DNA of 43,779 nt from Candidatus Lindowbacteria bacterium RIFCSPLOWO2_12_FULL_62_27 (GCA_001784175.1 MFPR01000031.1:1-43779), one strand, 5' to 3'. Shown: positions 1 through 9,400, numbered from the stretch's first letter. Numbers and translations: made by a program. Notes: generated from the letters alone by a model not told the origin.

Positions 1-224
1 GGCAGCGCGCACGTGTGCTTCATCGCGCTCCCCTGCACCGTGTCCCCGTTCAGCGGACACGGATTCGACGTCGTGTCGAACACGATCGCCTTCGAGAAAT
101 TCGCAAACCCCAGCGCGCCGTTCTGAAACCCGGCCACCGTCATGGCGTCGGCGCTCATCGCCCAAACCCCGACGATCGCCACGGCAAACACCGCCGCCGC
201 CCATATGCAACTTGCTGCTTTCAT
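1..224 (-). CDS. Secreted protein of unknown family, N-terminal part (cut by window edge)
   Basis: The reading frame opens at an ATG at 222-224 and runs off the window at base 1, leaving about 74 residues. An AGAGGTG ribosome-binding site lies about 7 bases upstream, which supports this start. The first ~26 residues form a signal peptide (MKAAS, then a hydrophobic stretch ending near MSADA). The mature part reads TVAGFQNGALGFANFSKAIVF, followed by CPLNGDTVQ and a Cys near the end. It aligns closely with the start of the mature protein encoded next door at 296-1483 (TVAGVGKRGFADFSKAIVF, CPVNAETIQ), so the two are tandem paralogues in the same orientation, 71 bases apart. The paired conserved cysteines may form a disulphide after export (inference). 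I do not recognise the family; the rest lies outside the window. Confidence 0.75.
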   Translation of the reverse strand, partial: MKAASCIWAAAVFAVAIVGVWAMSADAMTVAGFQNGALGFANFSKAIVFDTTSNPCPLNGDTVQGSAMKHTCAL

Positions 225-295
225 CTGCGTTTCACCTCTTCCTTTTTTCGCCGACCGCTTCTCGCCGTCAGCCTTTCGCTTGAATCCATCTATGT

Positions 296-1483
296 TCATC
301 CGCCCCTCGCCGCCAAAAACACCGTCGTCCAGAACGACCGGAACGGCTGCGGCACGCCGTCCACATACGGCGTGACCTTCACCCGCCCGACCGTCTTCCC
401 GTCCGGGAACACGACGGCGGGATCGAATTGCTCGACGAGGAACAGCACGTCGCTGCGACCGCCCCGCACGAACGTGGCGTTGCCGCCGCTGAAGTTCTGA
501 TTGGTGGTGTCGTTCGTGTTGCCATAAGCGTCCTGCCAGAGCACGGCGTAGACGAACGAATCGCCGATGGCCGTGCCGGCCGGCAGGGACGTATCGGTAA
601 ATGAGATGAGTCCGTCGTACCAGCCGAGCGCGATGTCGTTGCGGTTCGGCGACCAGAACGTGTCGCCGGTGACCTGATTGACGATGGTGTCCTCAAACGC
701 CAGATTCGTGATCGGCGACGCGGCGGAACTTGCGGTCAGTCGCGCCCGCAGAATCTTGAACCCGTACGGCGTGGCCGTCGACGTCGTGTCGAACTCGCGG
801 GCACCCTCCAGGCTCGGCGAAAATCCGTCGCCGCCGTGGCCGTGACGCCAGCGGATCGTGACGACCGTGTCCTGGTTCTGGGTGGTCTGTAGATTGAAGT
901 TATTGTTGTTGTCGAAATTGCCGGTGTCGCCGTCGCCGGTGTTGTCGACGTCGGTGACGCCGCGGTACACCGCGACGTCCGGGTTCGAGATCGTCAGCTC
1001 GGTGTCCCAGGAGGCCCCCTGTTTGGCCATGCCCTGCTTGCCGCGAACGTCCCGGTCGCCGAAAATGTGATAGAAGATGTACCCCTCGGTGATGGCGGAG
1101 GGCACCGTGACGTCCCTGACCGGATCCTGGTTCCGCGACCCTCCGGGCGTCGTGCTCTTCCAGCCATTGGTGTCCTCAAAGGCGGGGATGCGGTACTCGA
1201 AGTAGTAGGTGTAATTGGCGCCGGGGAAAACCGTGGCGGTGCAGACCCACGATCCGTCGCCGACGGGTTTGAGGGGAATGGCGCAATTCTTGGCGCCGGC
1301 GCTCGTCTGGATCGTCTCCGCATTGACCGGACACGCGGCGCCGGTAAAAACGATGGCCTTGGAAAAATCCGCAAACCCGCGCTTGCCAACGCCGGCCACC
1401 GTGTAGGCGTGGGCGGAGCCCGCAATCGCACACAGCCACAAAAACGCCGCAATCCCGATCAGAATCCGGCGCTTCGTGGCCAT
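296..1483 (-). CDS. Secreted protein of unknown family, paralogue of the neighbouring truncated gene
   Basis: A 395-residue exported protein. I chose the ATG at 1481-1483 because it gives a compact signal peptide (MATKRRILIG, hydrophobic core, cleavage near GSAHA). The longer frame starts at a TTG at 1597 and adds 38 residues that do not look like a leader. Residues ~27-75 carry the TVAG...FADFSKAIVF...CPVN motif and a second Cys shared with the paralogue at 1-224. Residues ~75-150 (GDGSWVCTATVFPGANYTYYF, then a DVTVPS segment) resemble an E-set or starch-binding-like beta sandwich also seen in the proteins at 3764-5404 and 5401-6483. The C-terminal half is Asp/Asn/Thr-rich and predicted all-beta. 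No catalytic motif is seen and no FlgD-type sorting domain is present. Function unknown; a surface or extracellular binding role is inferred only from context. Confidence 0.72.
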   Translation of the reverse strand: MATKRRILIGIAAFLWLCAIAGSAHAYTVAGVGKRGFADFSKAIVFTGAACPVNAETIQTSAGAKNCAIPLKPVGDGSWVCTATVFPGANYTYYFEYRIPAFEDTNGWKSTTPGGSRNQDPVRDVTVPSAITEGYIFYHIFGDRDVRGKQGMAKQGASWDTELTISNPDVAVYRGVTDVDNTGDGDTGNFDNNNNFNLQTTQNQDTVVTIRWRHGHGGDGFSPSLEGAREFDTTSTATPYGFKILRARLTASSAASPITNLAFEDTIVNQVTGDTFWSPNRNDIALGWYDGLISFTDTSLPAGTAIGDSFVYAVLWQDAYGNTNDTTNQNFSGGNATFVRGGRSDVLFLVEQFDPAVVFPDGKTVGRVKVTPYVDGVPQPFRSFWTTVFLAARGG

Positions 1484-1810
1484 CTTCACGGCGTTGGCCG
1501 TGCTCCTGTCATACACCAAAGGCACGCCACCTGCGTCCAGCGCAGGGACGCAGACGGACGTATTCCTGCCATAGGAAGAAGAACTATAAACCCCCAATAT
1601 ATATCCTTAAGTTCTTTACTGCCCCAATCAATCATGGGCGCAGACCTCTCCCCTGACTTTTCCGCGCAGATGAAACGCACGGAAAAATCTCTTCCGAAGC
1701 AGGACACTCCTGCTCCGCTCAGAACCGAATGGTTCTCAGTTGAATCTCTCTGTTATCCCTCTGTTATCCGAACCTCCGGAATCGAACCGGCATTAATATT
1801 TATTACCAAG
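1484..1810 (-). other. Intergenic leader with several small hairpins
   Basis: This 327-base gap lies between the protease gene and the 395-residue secreted protein, both on the minus strand. It holds a perfect hairpin at 1698-1714 (AGCAGGA-CAC-TCCTGCT), a second at 1721-1736 (AGAACC-GAAT-GGTTCT), a weaker CGGAA/TTCCG pair at 1680-1696, and a perfect tandem 11-base repeat (CTCTGTTATCC twice) at 1748-1769. There is no T-run after the hairpins on the minus strand, so they do not form an obvious intrinsic terminator. They could be a structured 5' leader for the downstream gene, but I match no known riboswitch class. Confidence 0.3.
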
Positions 1811-3313
1811 TTACCAATCGATCACCGTAATCCTGCCCTCATCCCGTAGATTGTTTGCCGACGCCTGAAACAAATAAACGCCGGCGGCCACGGTCTGGCC
1901 CCCGGCGGTTTTTCCGTCCCACTGGACTTCGTTTGTCCCATTGATTGTCCGAAGCAAACGCCCGTCGAGGCTATACAGCCGGACGGTGAACGCGCCCACA
2001 TCCTGCGGCGGCCGGATCGTAACGGACCCGCCCTGGCGTGGGCGGTACGGATTCGGATAGCCGATCACGTCTTTTCCGGCGCTGACTTGAAACGCCGCCA
2101 CGCGCAACGCCGCCGCCGCGTCGACGCACCCTTCGCCGGTCAGTTCATCCTTGCCTGGGGTGTTCAAATCTTTGGCCGTGCTGTACAGCCGGTCCCGGAC
2201 CTCATCCCGCGACAGCCCCGGATTCTCGCTCCACACCAGTCCCGCCACGCCGGCCACGATCGGGGAAGCAAACGACGTACCGCATCCGAAACAGTTGCCG
2301 CCCGCGGGGTCCGGAAAGACAAACGGCTGCACGTTCCCGCCATACGTGTCGCTGTAAATGCCGACGCCCGGCGCTGTGAGGTCCAGGACATCCTTCTCGT
2401 AATTGGAAAAATCGGCTTTTGCGCCGGAGGTCGGATCGATTGCGCCGACGGCGATCACCTGATCGTTGTACCGGGCGGGATACGAAACAGAATTGCGGTA
2501 GTCATTTCCCGAAGCAGCCACGAGGAGAATGCCCTGATCGTAAGCGAATTGGATGGCGTCTTTCACCAGAGAACTGGGTTCGGATGTCCCGAAAAACCCG
2601 ATGCTCATGTTGATGATCCGCACATTGTTCATCGCCGTCCACCGGAGCGCTTCGATCAGATCCCCTGCGACAAAAATACCGTTGTCGTTCAGCACCTTCA
2701 CAGAAACGATCTTGCATGTCCAGCAAACGCCCGCAATCCCGATCCCGTTGTTCGCCTCCGCCGCGATGATCGACGACACGTAGGTCCCGTGCCCATGTTT
2801 GTCTCCGGGATTCGAGTCGCCGGTCACAAACGACACGGCCTCCGCGAGATTTCCGTCCAGATCCTGATGCGTGGTATCGATCCCCGAGTCCAGCACGCCG
2901 ATCCGAACATCGGTCGAGCCGGTGTGATATTCCCACGCATCTGGGAGATTGACATATCTCAAAGGAAGGTCATCTGCGGAAAGCTGGTTCGTAAACTGCG
3001 GGTCGGTCGGCGTCTTGCTGAATGCGCCGCCGATCGTATTGGGCGCGAACCGTGAGTCCGGCGCAATCGCGGTGTCGGTGGCGGGCGCCACCCAGGAAAG
3101 ATTGCTGAGCGGATAATAACGCCGTTCGGTGTAACCGAGTTTTCCCAAGTCCTGCTGCCGGTCCGCCGACGCTTTAACAGACCCCCACACATACAGCCAT
3201 CCATCCTGTGCGGCATGGCAGTCGGGCGTGATACTTGCGCAGACTATAAGGACAAGCACAGACCCGCAGGCACGTATCCTGCTGCGGATCCGGACAGCGG
3301 CTGACAAACCCAT
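1811..3313 (-). CDS. Subtilisin-like serine protease (S8) with C-terminal FlgD-type Ig domain
   Basis: A 500-residue exported endopeptidase. The catalytic triad is visible: Asp142 in IGVLDSGID, His175 in HGHGT and Ser347 in GTSFASP, with the oxyanion Asn270 in AASGND. A leader (MGLSAAVRIRSRIR plus hydrophobic core, ending near PDCHA) precedes a prodomain-like stretch to about residue 120. The last ~85 residues begin YPNPYRP and contain LYSLDGRLL and WDGKTAGGQTVAAGVYLF. This is the FlgD_ig/type IX-sorting-like fold, usually a C-terminal targeting or anchoring domain. The frame can be extended to a TTG at 3334, but a GGAGGG ribosome-binding site lies inside that extension about 11 bases before the ATG at 3311-3313, so I prefer the ATG. 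The gene stands alone behind a 450-base upstream gap. It could mature or release the secreted proteins encoded nearby (inference). Confidence 0.9.
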   Translation of the reverse strand: MGLSAAVRIRSRIRACGSVLVLIVCASITPDCHAAQDGWLYVWGSVKASADRQQDLGKLGYTERRYYPLSNLSWVAPATDTAIAPDSRFAPNTIGGAFSKTPTDPQFTNQLSADDLPLRYVNLPDAWEYHTGSTDVRIGVLDSGIDTTHQDLDGNLAEAVSFVTGDSNPGDKHGHGTYVSSIIAAEANNGIGIAGVCWTCKIVSVKVLNDNGIFVAGDLIEALRWTAMNNVRIINMSIGFFGTSEPSSLVKDAIQFAYDQGILLVAASGNDYRNSVSYPARYNDQVIAVGAIDPTSGAKADFSNYEKDVLDLTAPGVGIYSDTYGGNVQPFVFPDPAGGNCFGCGTSFASPIVAGVAGLVWSENPGLSRDEVRDRLYSTAKDLNTPGKDELTGEGCVDAAAALRVAAFQVSAGKDVIGYPNPYRPRQGGSVTIRPPQDVGAFTVRLYSLDGRLLRTINGTNEVQWDGKTAGGQTVAAGVYLFQASANNLRDEGRITVIDW

Positions 3314-3424
3314 GGATAAATTGTCCCTCCACAATTTACCCTCTATTTTGCCCCTCGCAATCGCTTCTGCGGTTACTCTTTCTAATACTTTTTGTAATTA
3401 GGTCGAAAAGCTATTCAACCAGTA

Positions 3425-3454
3425 TTTATACCACACGACAGGCCCGCGAAGCAA
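3425..3454 (-). promoter_or_regulatory. Candidate promoter of the S8 protease gene
   Basis: Read on the minus strand, a -10-like TATAAA (3425-3430) lies 18 bases from a weak -35-like TTGCTT (3449-3454), with an A/T-rich tract just upstream that could act as an UP element. This would give a leader of roughly 105 bases before the ATG at 3313. The leader holds a GGTTGA/TCGACC hairpin. The rest of 3314-3608 shows no gene. Confidence 0.35.
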
Positions 3455-3608
3455 AAAAAATATGCTTAAACGACCCAAAGCCGTGCAATAAAACATACCC
3501 GTTGATTTCCCGTCCTTTGTGCGTGAGAAACCTCTCCCGTGTATCTGTAACCCTATTGAATGTCAATACGTTTTTTCAAAGCGTTTTCGAAAATGACCCA
3601 ATCACGGA

Positions 3609-3757
3609 GAACGTGTGAAAAAATTGAATAAACCACTTTTTATCCACGAAGGGACACGAAGCTGACACGAAAGCGAATCAAGATATTCAATATGTTATCT
3701 AAATGTTTCTTCGTGCCCCTTCGTGCTCCTTCGTGGATAAGGGATTTATTCACACGT
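3609..3757. repeat. CACGAAG/TTCGTG inverted-repeat element (copy 1)
   Basis: The left arm carries CACGAA at 3645, 3655 and 3666. The right arm carries TTCGTG at 3710, 3720 and 3730, so units recur every 10-11 bases on both arms. The match continues outward: TATCCACGAAGG on the left mirrors CCTTCGTGGATA on the right, and ACGTGTGAA near 3611 mirrors TTCACACGT near 3750. The whole element can fold into one long imperfect stem of about 60 bases per side. A related element lies at 22148-22250. It ends 7 bases before the stop of the gene at 3764-5404, so it could also act as a 3' mRNA structure. Confidence 0.8.
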
Positions 3758-3763
3758 TCGGAC

Positions 3764-5404
3764 CTACGGGCGGGCTTTCTGCTTCCTCTTCTCCCCTTTT
3801 CGCGCCATCTCCGTCTGCCGCTGCCGGCCAGACGGCTCCTGTTCCTGCTTGCGGATCAGAAACATCGCCTCTTTTGCGTTCGTGACTGTCGTCGACGCGA
3901 AATTCTTCCAGTCGCTGGATTTCTGCGACAGGTCGATCGAATAAATCCGGTAATAGTACGTGTCGCCCACGATGATGTTTTGATGGATGTAGGTCGAACT
4001 GTCGGAGTGGACCGTCACCAGCGTGATCCAACTGTTGGTGTCCCCCGGGTTTTCCGAATACTCGATCCGGTACGAATCGATGTCCTCCACCTGCGACACC
4101 TTCGACCACGTGATCAGCACCGTGCTGTTGGTGTTCGGCATCGCCAGAAAATCGGTCGGCGCGTACGGCGTGTCCTCCCAATTGGCCGACACCACCGCCG
4201 TCACCGTCGTCTCCGGCACCACGAGTCGCCGCATCGTGCTGGCGTTTGGCGTCGCGTCGATCCCAATCACCGAATTCGCGCCTTTCATGTAGGGATTGTA
4301 CACGTCCGTTTCCCATGTCCCACCGTTCACTTCGAATCCATACTCATACACCCCCGCGTTCGCTATGTTCACGTCCGCGCGCCAGTAACTGTCCGGATTC
4401 TGTTTCATCGTCGCCGGCGCACCCCAGTCCCAGCTCCCCTTCGCCTTCACCGCCGTCACGCCCGCCCGGGACGGAAAGAGAAACAGGTGCTTGCGCCCGC
4501 CGCTCACTGGAAACTCGAACGTCTTGTTCGCGGCCGTGTCGACCACCACAAACTTGAACGCCAGGTCAAACCCGCGGTTGAGCGCGATCGTGTCGCTCCA
4601 CCAGTGGCTGTCGGCATTCTCCCGGTACAACTGCCGTTCCGACCATCCCCCCCCAGTGTCAAATCCTACATAGACGACGCTGTCGTTCGGCCGGCCCAGG
4701 AAAACCCGGAACTGCACGTTGGTCCGCACACCCGGCCTCACCGTCACCGATTCCCCGGAGGGACCCGGGAGCGGCGAGAGCAGCGGTCCCGTGTCAAAAT
4801 ACGCATCGACTGCGCGGACATGGAAAAAATAGACGGAATCGTTGGTCAGATTCGTGCAGGTGGTGGTCGTGACGGCAATGGTGTCCTTCCGGAACAACAG
4901 CCACGTGTCGAACGCGGGGCCGGTGTCGTAATAGATCCAGTATCCGCCCCCGTACCGCACGTCGTGATTGCGGTCGGACGACCCGGCGGACCACGTCAGC
5001 GTCACCTGCCCGGTGTCCGAATAGGCCGTGAGACCCGTCGGCGCATCCGGCGTGTCGGCCCAGTTCATGTCAACGGTGGTATTGACCGTCGGGATCGTGA
5101 AGGTTCGCCGACCGGTGGCGGTGGCAAAATCGGGCTCGAATTTCGTGTCGCCAAGCTGCAGAAACAGTGCCTTGAAGGTCACCACCGAATTCGGCACCAG
5201 CCACAGGTCAATGTAATTGCGTCCGTTCACGTCCGTGTCCGTCATCGCGTACTCCCGCCAGGCCCCTTGCGTGTCCGTGAAGACCCCGCCCACGCCCCGA
5301 GCGACCGTCCACCACGAGTCGGCCACGTCGGTGTCGCGGGCGTCGGAAGGGCAGGGAAAAGTCAAACCCAGGACGAGGAGCGACAAAACAAGTATTTTAA
5401 TCAC
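3764..5404 (-). CDS. Secreted multi-domain protein with E-set/glycogen-binding-like and FN3 modules
   Basis: A 546-residue protein with no catalytic motif. It begins at a GTG at 5402-5404 with a strong GGAGAG site 7 bases upstream, and its start overlaps the preceding stop codon (GTGA), so translation is probably coupled. Residues 1-22 are a signal peptide (MIKILVLSLLVLGL...). The order is: an E-set-like module (~25-115) ending in a TIPTVN...WADTPDAPTGL linker; a fibronectin type III-like module (~115-215); a beta module at ~225-300 (FKFVVVDTAANKTFEFPVSGG); an AMPK-beta/CBM48-like module (~300-395; KAKGSWDWG, then YEYGFEVNGGTWETD); and a second FN3 (~410-510). The C-terminus is a very basic tail of ~35 residues (MARKGEKRKQKARP) of unknown role. 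Context suggests an extracellular alpha-glucan-binding accessory protein (inference). Confidence 0.8.
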   Translation of the reverse strand: MIKILVLSLLVLGLTFPCPSDARDTDVADSWWTVARGVGGVFTDTQGAWREYAMTDTDVNGRNYIDLWLVPNSVVTFKALFLQLGDTKFEPDFATATGRRTFTIPTVNTTVDMNWADTPDAPTGLTAYSDTGQVTLTWSAGSSDRNHDVRYGGGYWIYYDTGPAFDTWLLFRKDTIAVTTTTCTNLTNDSVYFFHVRAVDAYFDTGPLLSPLPGPSGESVTVRPGVRTNVQFRVFLGRPNDSVVYVGFDTGGGWSERQLYRENADSHWWSDTIALNRGFDLAFKFVVVDTAANKTFEFPVSGGRKHLFLFPSRAGVTAVKAKGSWDWGAPATMKQNPDSYWRADVNIANAGVYEYGFEVNGGTWETDVYNPYMKGANSVIGIDATPNASTMRRLVVPETTVTAVVSANWEDTPYAPTDFLAMPNTNSTVLITWSKVSQVEDIDSYRIEYSENPGDTNSWITLVTVHSDSSTYIHQNIIVGDTYYYRIYSIDLSQKSSDWKNFASTTVTNAKEAMFLIRKQEQEPSGRQRQTEMARKGEKRKQKARP

Positions 5405-6483
5405 AAATCAACTCTCCGGATCACGCCCATCACCCGGCGCGCGAAAATCGGGTCGGGCGCGTCCTCCCGCGTCATGTACACGACCTGTCCGTGAGACTGG
5501 ACGTAGTTCCAATCGAAATGGTGGACCTTGAACCGGACCCGCACCGGCGCGCGGGGCACGGCCGTGTCCTGCGGCGTGGTGTCGGACATCAGGCGCAGGA
5601 AGGGTGAATCGTTGACCGTGCCGGACGTCAGGCCCTTGTAGGCGTCGACCGCGACCAGGACGTAGTAGTACGTCGTATTGGCCGACAATCCCGCGTCCGT
5701 GTAATTGGTCGCGGATCCATCGACCTCCTTGACCAGCGTGTAAGAGGTCGTGCTGCCCGTTGTGTTGCGATAGACGCGGAAGAGTCCCCCCGCGATCACG
5801 TCCGCCGCCTTGAAACTCTCGCCGCCCGTGCCCCAGCTCCCGTACGGCGCGCCCCACGTCAGCCGGACGGTGGTCGTGTCGACCGCCATGGCGTCGAAAT
5901 TGGTGATGGTGATGGGCCGCTCGCCGAAATTGGCGTAGACATAGAACGTATCGCCGGGATCCAAATCCTGCGGCACCGTGATGAGCCGCCGGGCGTCGTT
6001 GCTCGTCCCGACCGTCCCGTATCGAACGGCCGGCGCCGACGTCGAATCGACCTTGAGCGGCTGGGTCCCGCTCTGAATGGCGCCGCCGGTGGGAATCACG
6101 TCATAGTACGTCGTGTTCGGCTGCAATCCCGCCGGCGCGCTGGGACCGGTCTTGGCAAAGAAAAGGAAATTGTAGGTCGCCTTCGGCGTCAGTTGGATGA
6201 TCGCCTGGTACGTGCCGTCGCCGACCGCCGTCATGGTCTGAAGGCCGTTGGTGATGGACGCGCGGCTGACGTCCGACCAGACGGAGGTCTGCGTGCCCGG
6301 GTGGACGGCGATGTACCGCGGGACCTGGGCCCAGGTGTCGGAGGCGTAGGTATCGGCCGCTTGCGCGGGGCTGAGAGAAGACAGGATACAGAATACGGAA
6401 TACAGAAGTGAGAAAAAAAAGCATGGAACCTTCTGTCTTCTGTCTCCTGTCTTCTGTCTTCTCTCAATTCCTGAAATCGACAT
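5401..6483 (-). CDS. Secreted E-set/FN3 protein whose signal peptide is encoded by a hairpin repeat
   Basis: A 360-residue protein starting at an ATG at 6481-6483, which overlaps the end of the giant amylase gene by 20 bases. The predicted leader is MSISGIERRQKTGDRRQK followed by a hydrophobic stretch (FFFSLLYSVFCILSSL) and SPAQA. The basic part and the hydrophobic part are encoded by opposite arms of the inverted repeat at 6373-6465. Mature residues ~43-185 form an E-set-like beta domain (GDGTYQAIIQLTPKATYNF, later RRLITVPQDLDPGDTFYVY), similar to modules in the neighbouring genes. Residues ~190-300 are a fibronectin type III domain (VRLTWGAPYG...TYYYVLVAVDAY). No catalytic residues are seen. 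The stop overlaps the next gene by 4 bases (GTGA). Probably a glucan-binding or structural accessory of the same operon (inference). Confidence 0.8.
   Translation of the reverse strand: MSISGIERRQKTGDRRQKVPCFFFSLLYSVFCILSSLSPAQAADTYASDTWAQVPRYIAVHPGTQTSVWSDVSRASITNGLQTMTAVGDGTYQAIIQLTPKATYNFLFFAKTGPSAPAGLQPNTTYYDVIPTGGAIQSGTQPLKVDSTSAPAVRYGTVGTSNDARRLITVPQDLDPGDTFYVYANFGERPITITNFDAMAVDTTTVRLTWGAPYGSWGTGGESFKAADVIAGGLFRVYRNTTGSTTSYTLVKEVDGSATNYTDAGLSANTTYYYVLVAVDAYKGLTSGTVNDSPFLRLMSDTTPQDTAVPRAPVRVRFKVHHFDWNYVQSHGQVVYMTREDAPDPIFARRVMGVIRRVDL
6373..6465. repeat. AGACAGAAG-type inverted repeat inside a signal-peptide coding region
   Basis: Two 36-base arms, 6373-6408 and 6430-6465, are reverse complements at 30 of 36 positions and are separated by 21 bases. 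Each arm is built of AGACAG/GAAGACAG-like short units. The whole element lies within the first ~40 codons of the gene at 5401-6483, and its outer end reaches the last codons of the giant amylase gene at 6464. Confidence 0.85.
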
Positions 6484-9400
6484 ACACGTATCCTCCCGGG
6501 GTGACGTTGACGACGTTGGAGTTGGGGCTTTCGAGCACCAGGGCGCCGGTATCGACGGAGCGGACGGCGAAGGAATAGCTGGTGCCGTTGGTGAGGCCGG
6601 TCACATGGTAGTTGGTGTTGGCCAGGATCGCCGAATTGACTTTGGTGAACGCGCCGGACGTTTGGAGCTGATAGACGTTGTATCCGATCAGGTCCTGGTC
6701 CTTGGTGTTGGCGTCCCAGAACAGCCACGCGGCGCCCGAGTCAGGCTCGCTCTTCAGGTTCGACACCACGTCCGGGTCTTCCTGCCAGTCGTCGAAAAAT
6801 GTTTTCGAGGCCACGGAGGGCACGGTGACTTCCCGGTTCCGGGACGACGTCGTGAAGTCCTTCTCCTGCGTGTCCGCCGCGAAATAGCGGTACTGCAGGT
6901 TGAATCCGGTCAGCATGTCGGTCGTGTAGGTCCAGGTGTACAGTCCGGAATCAAGCATGGCTTTTCCGCTCCATGTGATATAGGCGTCGTTCGAGAGGAT
7001 CTTCACATTCCCGAACGTAGTGATGGTCCCGACATCCACGGTAAATGTCAACCGGGCGAGCTTGGCCGACAGGACCGTTGAGCTGTCCGACTCGTTCTGG
7101 AAATCGTCCACGGCCGACACGGCGTAATAGTACTGCGTGTTGGTCTGCGCCGTGCTGTCGTTCCAGAAGGGCGAAAAGGACGGGCTGATGAGGGACGCGT
7201 TCAGTTTTTTGTCGGAGGTGAGATTGAAGTTCGGCGTGGCGCTGCGGTAGACGTTATAACCGGCAAGGTCGGCCTCGGTGCTGTAGTCCCATTTGACGAC
7301 GACGCTGTTCAGCCCGCCATTTTCGCCGATGACGCCGGCCGGTTTGGCGGGCGCCGTGTCGTCCGTGTTGGTCGTCGGACGGGCCGATACCGAATCGGTG
7401 GGCAGGGAACTGAAATTCTTGTTGATGTCCACAGCCTTCATCTTGTAATAATACAGCGTTCCGTTGGTCAGGCCGCCGTCGGTGTACGAGATGACGTCCT
7501 TGCCCACGCCGGTCAGTGAGGTGAACGTGACGCCGTCGGTGCTTCGGTGGATTTCATAGTGGCTGATGTCGGCCTCCAAATTGAACGACCATCCCAGCCG
7601 GATGGCGCCGTCGCGGGGGACGGCCGACAGGCCCTGCGGGGCTTGGGGCGCCTGGTCGCCCACGACGTTGAACCGGTTGACCACGGCGAACGTGTGGTCC
7701 GGCGTGTTGGGAACCAGGAATTGCCGGCACGGCTCATAGGTATAGGAATTCCAGTGCGCGCCCGGACCGGCCGCGTTGTAATCGACAAAACAGTCTCCGT
7801 CGTTTTGCGCTCCCGCCAGGGAAGTGGGATTGCATCCGCCCGAGTTGATTTCAGCAATGAAGATGTAATTACAGCTCAACGTCGGATCGAGGTTCACCGC
7901 CGCCTCATAGATGCCGCGGCCTTTCAAGGTCATCTGCACCGGCAAGAAGCCGGCGTCGTAGCGGATGGCCGAATTGTTGTTGAAATCGAATTTGCCCAGG
8001 ACGGCCGGATTTCCCGCCACGTACATTTTGGTGATGCTGCTCGTGTTGATGCCTCCCGGCGCGCTCGTCACATCCGTCTGGAACGTGACCTTGACGGTGC
8101 CCGGCGTCGCCATCGCCTCGTTGGAAAACCCGCTGAGGTTGCCGTTGCGGTCGAGCGCCTTGATTTTGTAATAGTAGGTATCGCCGTTGACGAGCTTGTA
8201 GTCGAAATCGTTGTCGAAAAACGTCGACCGGATGACTTCGATGTAGAGCGGGGGACTTGCGTCGTTCTGGGTTTTGGAACGATAGATGTAATACGATTCG
8301 ACCGTGTCCGAGGATGGATTGTCGGGCCATTCCAGTTCCACCGCGCGGTCGCGCGCGACCGCCATGAGTCCGGACGGCGGCTGGGGCGGCGTGTTGTCGA
8401 CGTAGCCGGCGGGGTCGGTCGCAAGATCGATGGTGGAGACGACGTCGACGCCGTCCGTGAAATTCCAGAGCGCCCGGTACTCGTAGGGCGCTTTCCAGAT
8501 GTTCATCCGGCGCTGGGTGGTGCCGCCGGAAGAGGTCACGATGTCGACGATCCAGTCGGTGGTGCCGGAATTTTTGCTTTCCCGGGTCCAGACGGCCTTG
8601 TCATCGATGGAGACGACCGCGTCGTTCTGGTTCACGCCGTTGATCTGGACCGTGATCTGCGCGCGGGTTTTGCCGAAACTGTTGACCTTGAGATAGGCCG
8701 CCGTGCTGTTTCCGACGCTGAACGCGCTGCTCAGATTTCCGGAACCGTCGGTCGTCGCGGTGCCGCCGGAGAACCAGTCCTTGTAGGTTTTGTTGGCCTG
8801 CAGCGCCCCAATGGCGATCCCACCCGACCCGAAGGTGCGGGCGCCGGACTGACTGGCGTTCATCAGCACCAGAACTTCCTCGGTGGTCGTCCGGCCCCGG
8901 ATGAAGGCCATGGCCTTGCCGTTCTCACTGTACGACCAGTATTGATCCTTCTGATCATATCGGAACGCCGGAAAAATCTGCCGGGCACGCTGGGCCGAGG
9001 CGGCGCTGGCCTGGATGTCGCCCACCGAACCGTCATGAACGATCTGCCCGACCACGCTGCCTTCGTGATTCCAGGGAAACCGGCGGGTCGTGCCGAAAGC
9101 TGATAATTCGCCGGTCGACTGCCAGTCGGGGTAGGTCAGACCTCGTTTGCCCATCATCACCAGTTCGTCGCCGTAGAAAATATAGGGCACACCCGGCATA
9201 CTGCCCTCCCAATACATGATCATCAGCAAGGCGCCGATCGATTTCGACCAGGTGTGCCCTTCGCCCGTGTAATGGTAGGCCCGGTCGTGGTCATGGTTTT
9301 CATAATAGATCGTCATCACCGGCGTGCCGTTCGCGTTCAGCGTGCCGTAATCACTCTCCCATCGGCTCTTGAGGTCGTCACTGGTGTTGCCGCTGCCGGT

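Noticed and set aside
1775-1790. A tRNA T-arm-like sequence (CCGG-TTCGATT-CCGG on the minus strand)
   Set aside because: The 4-base stem and loop look right, but no acceptor, D-arm or anticodon arm can be built around it and no CCA end is present.
3500-3550. A GEMM/c-di-GMP riboswitch before the protease (a TCACGCACA-like string on the minus strand)
   Set aside because: Only this short string matches; the rest of the conserved core and stems is absent.
3692-5494. A 600-codon open frame on the plus strand
   Set aside because: It is antisense to the secreted E-set/FN3 gene, which has a signal peptide and good ribosome-binding site; the product is His/Arg-rich without domains.
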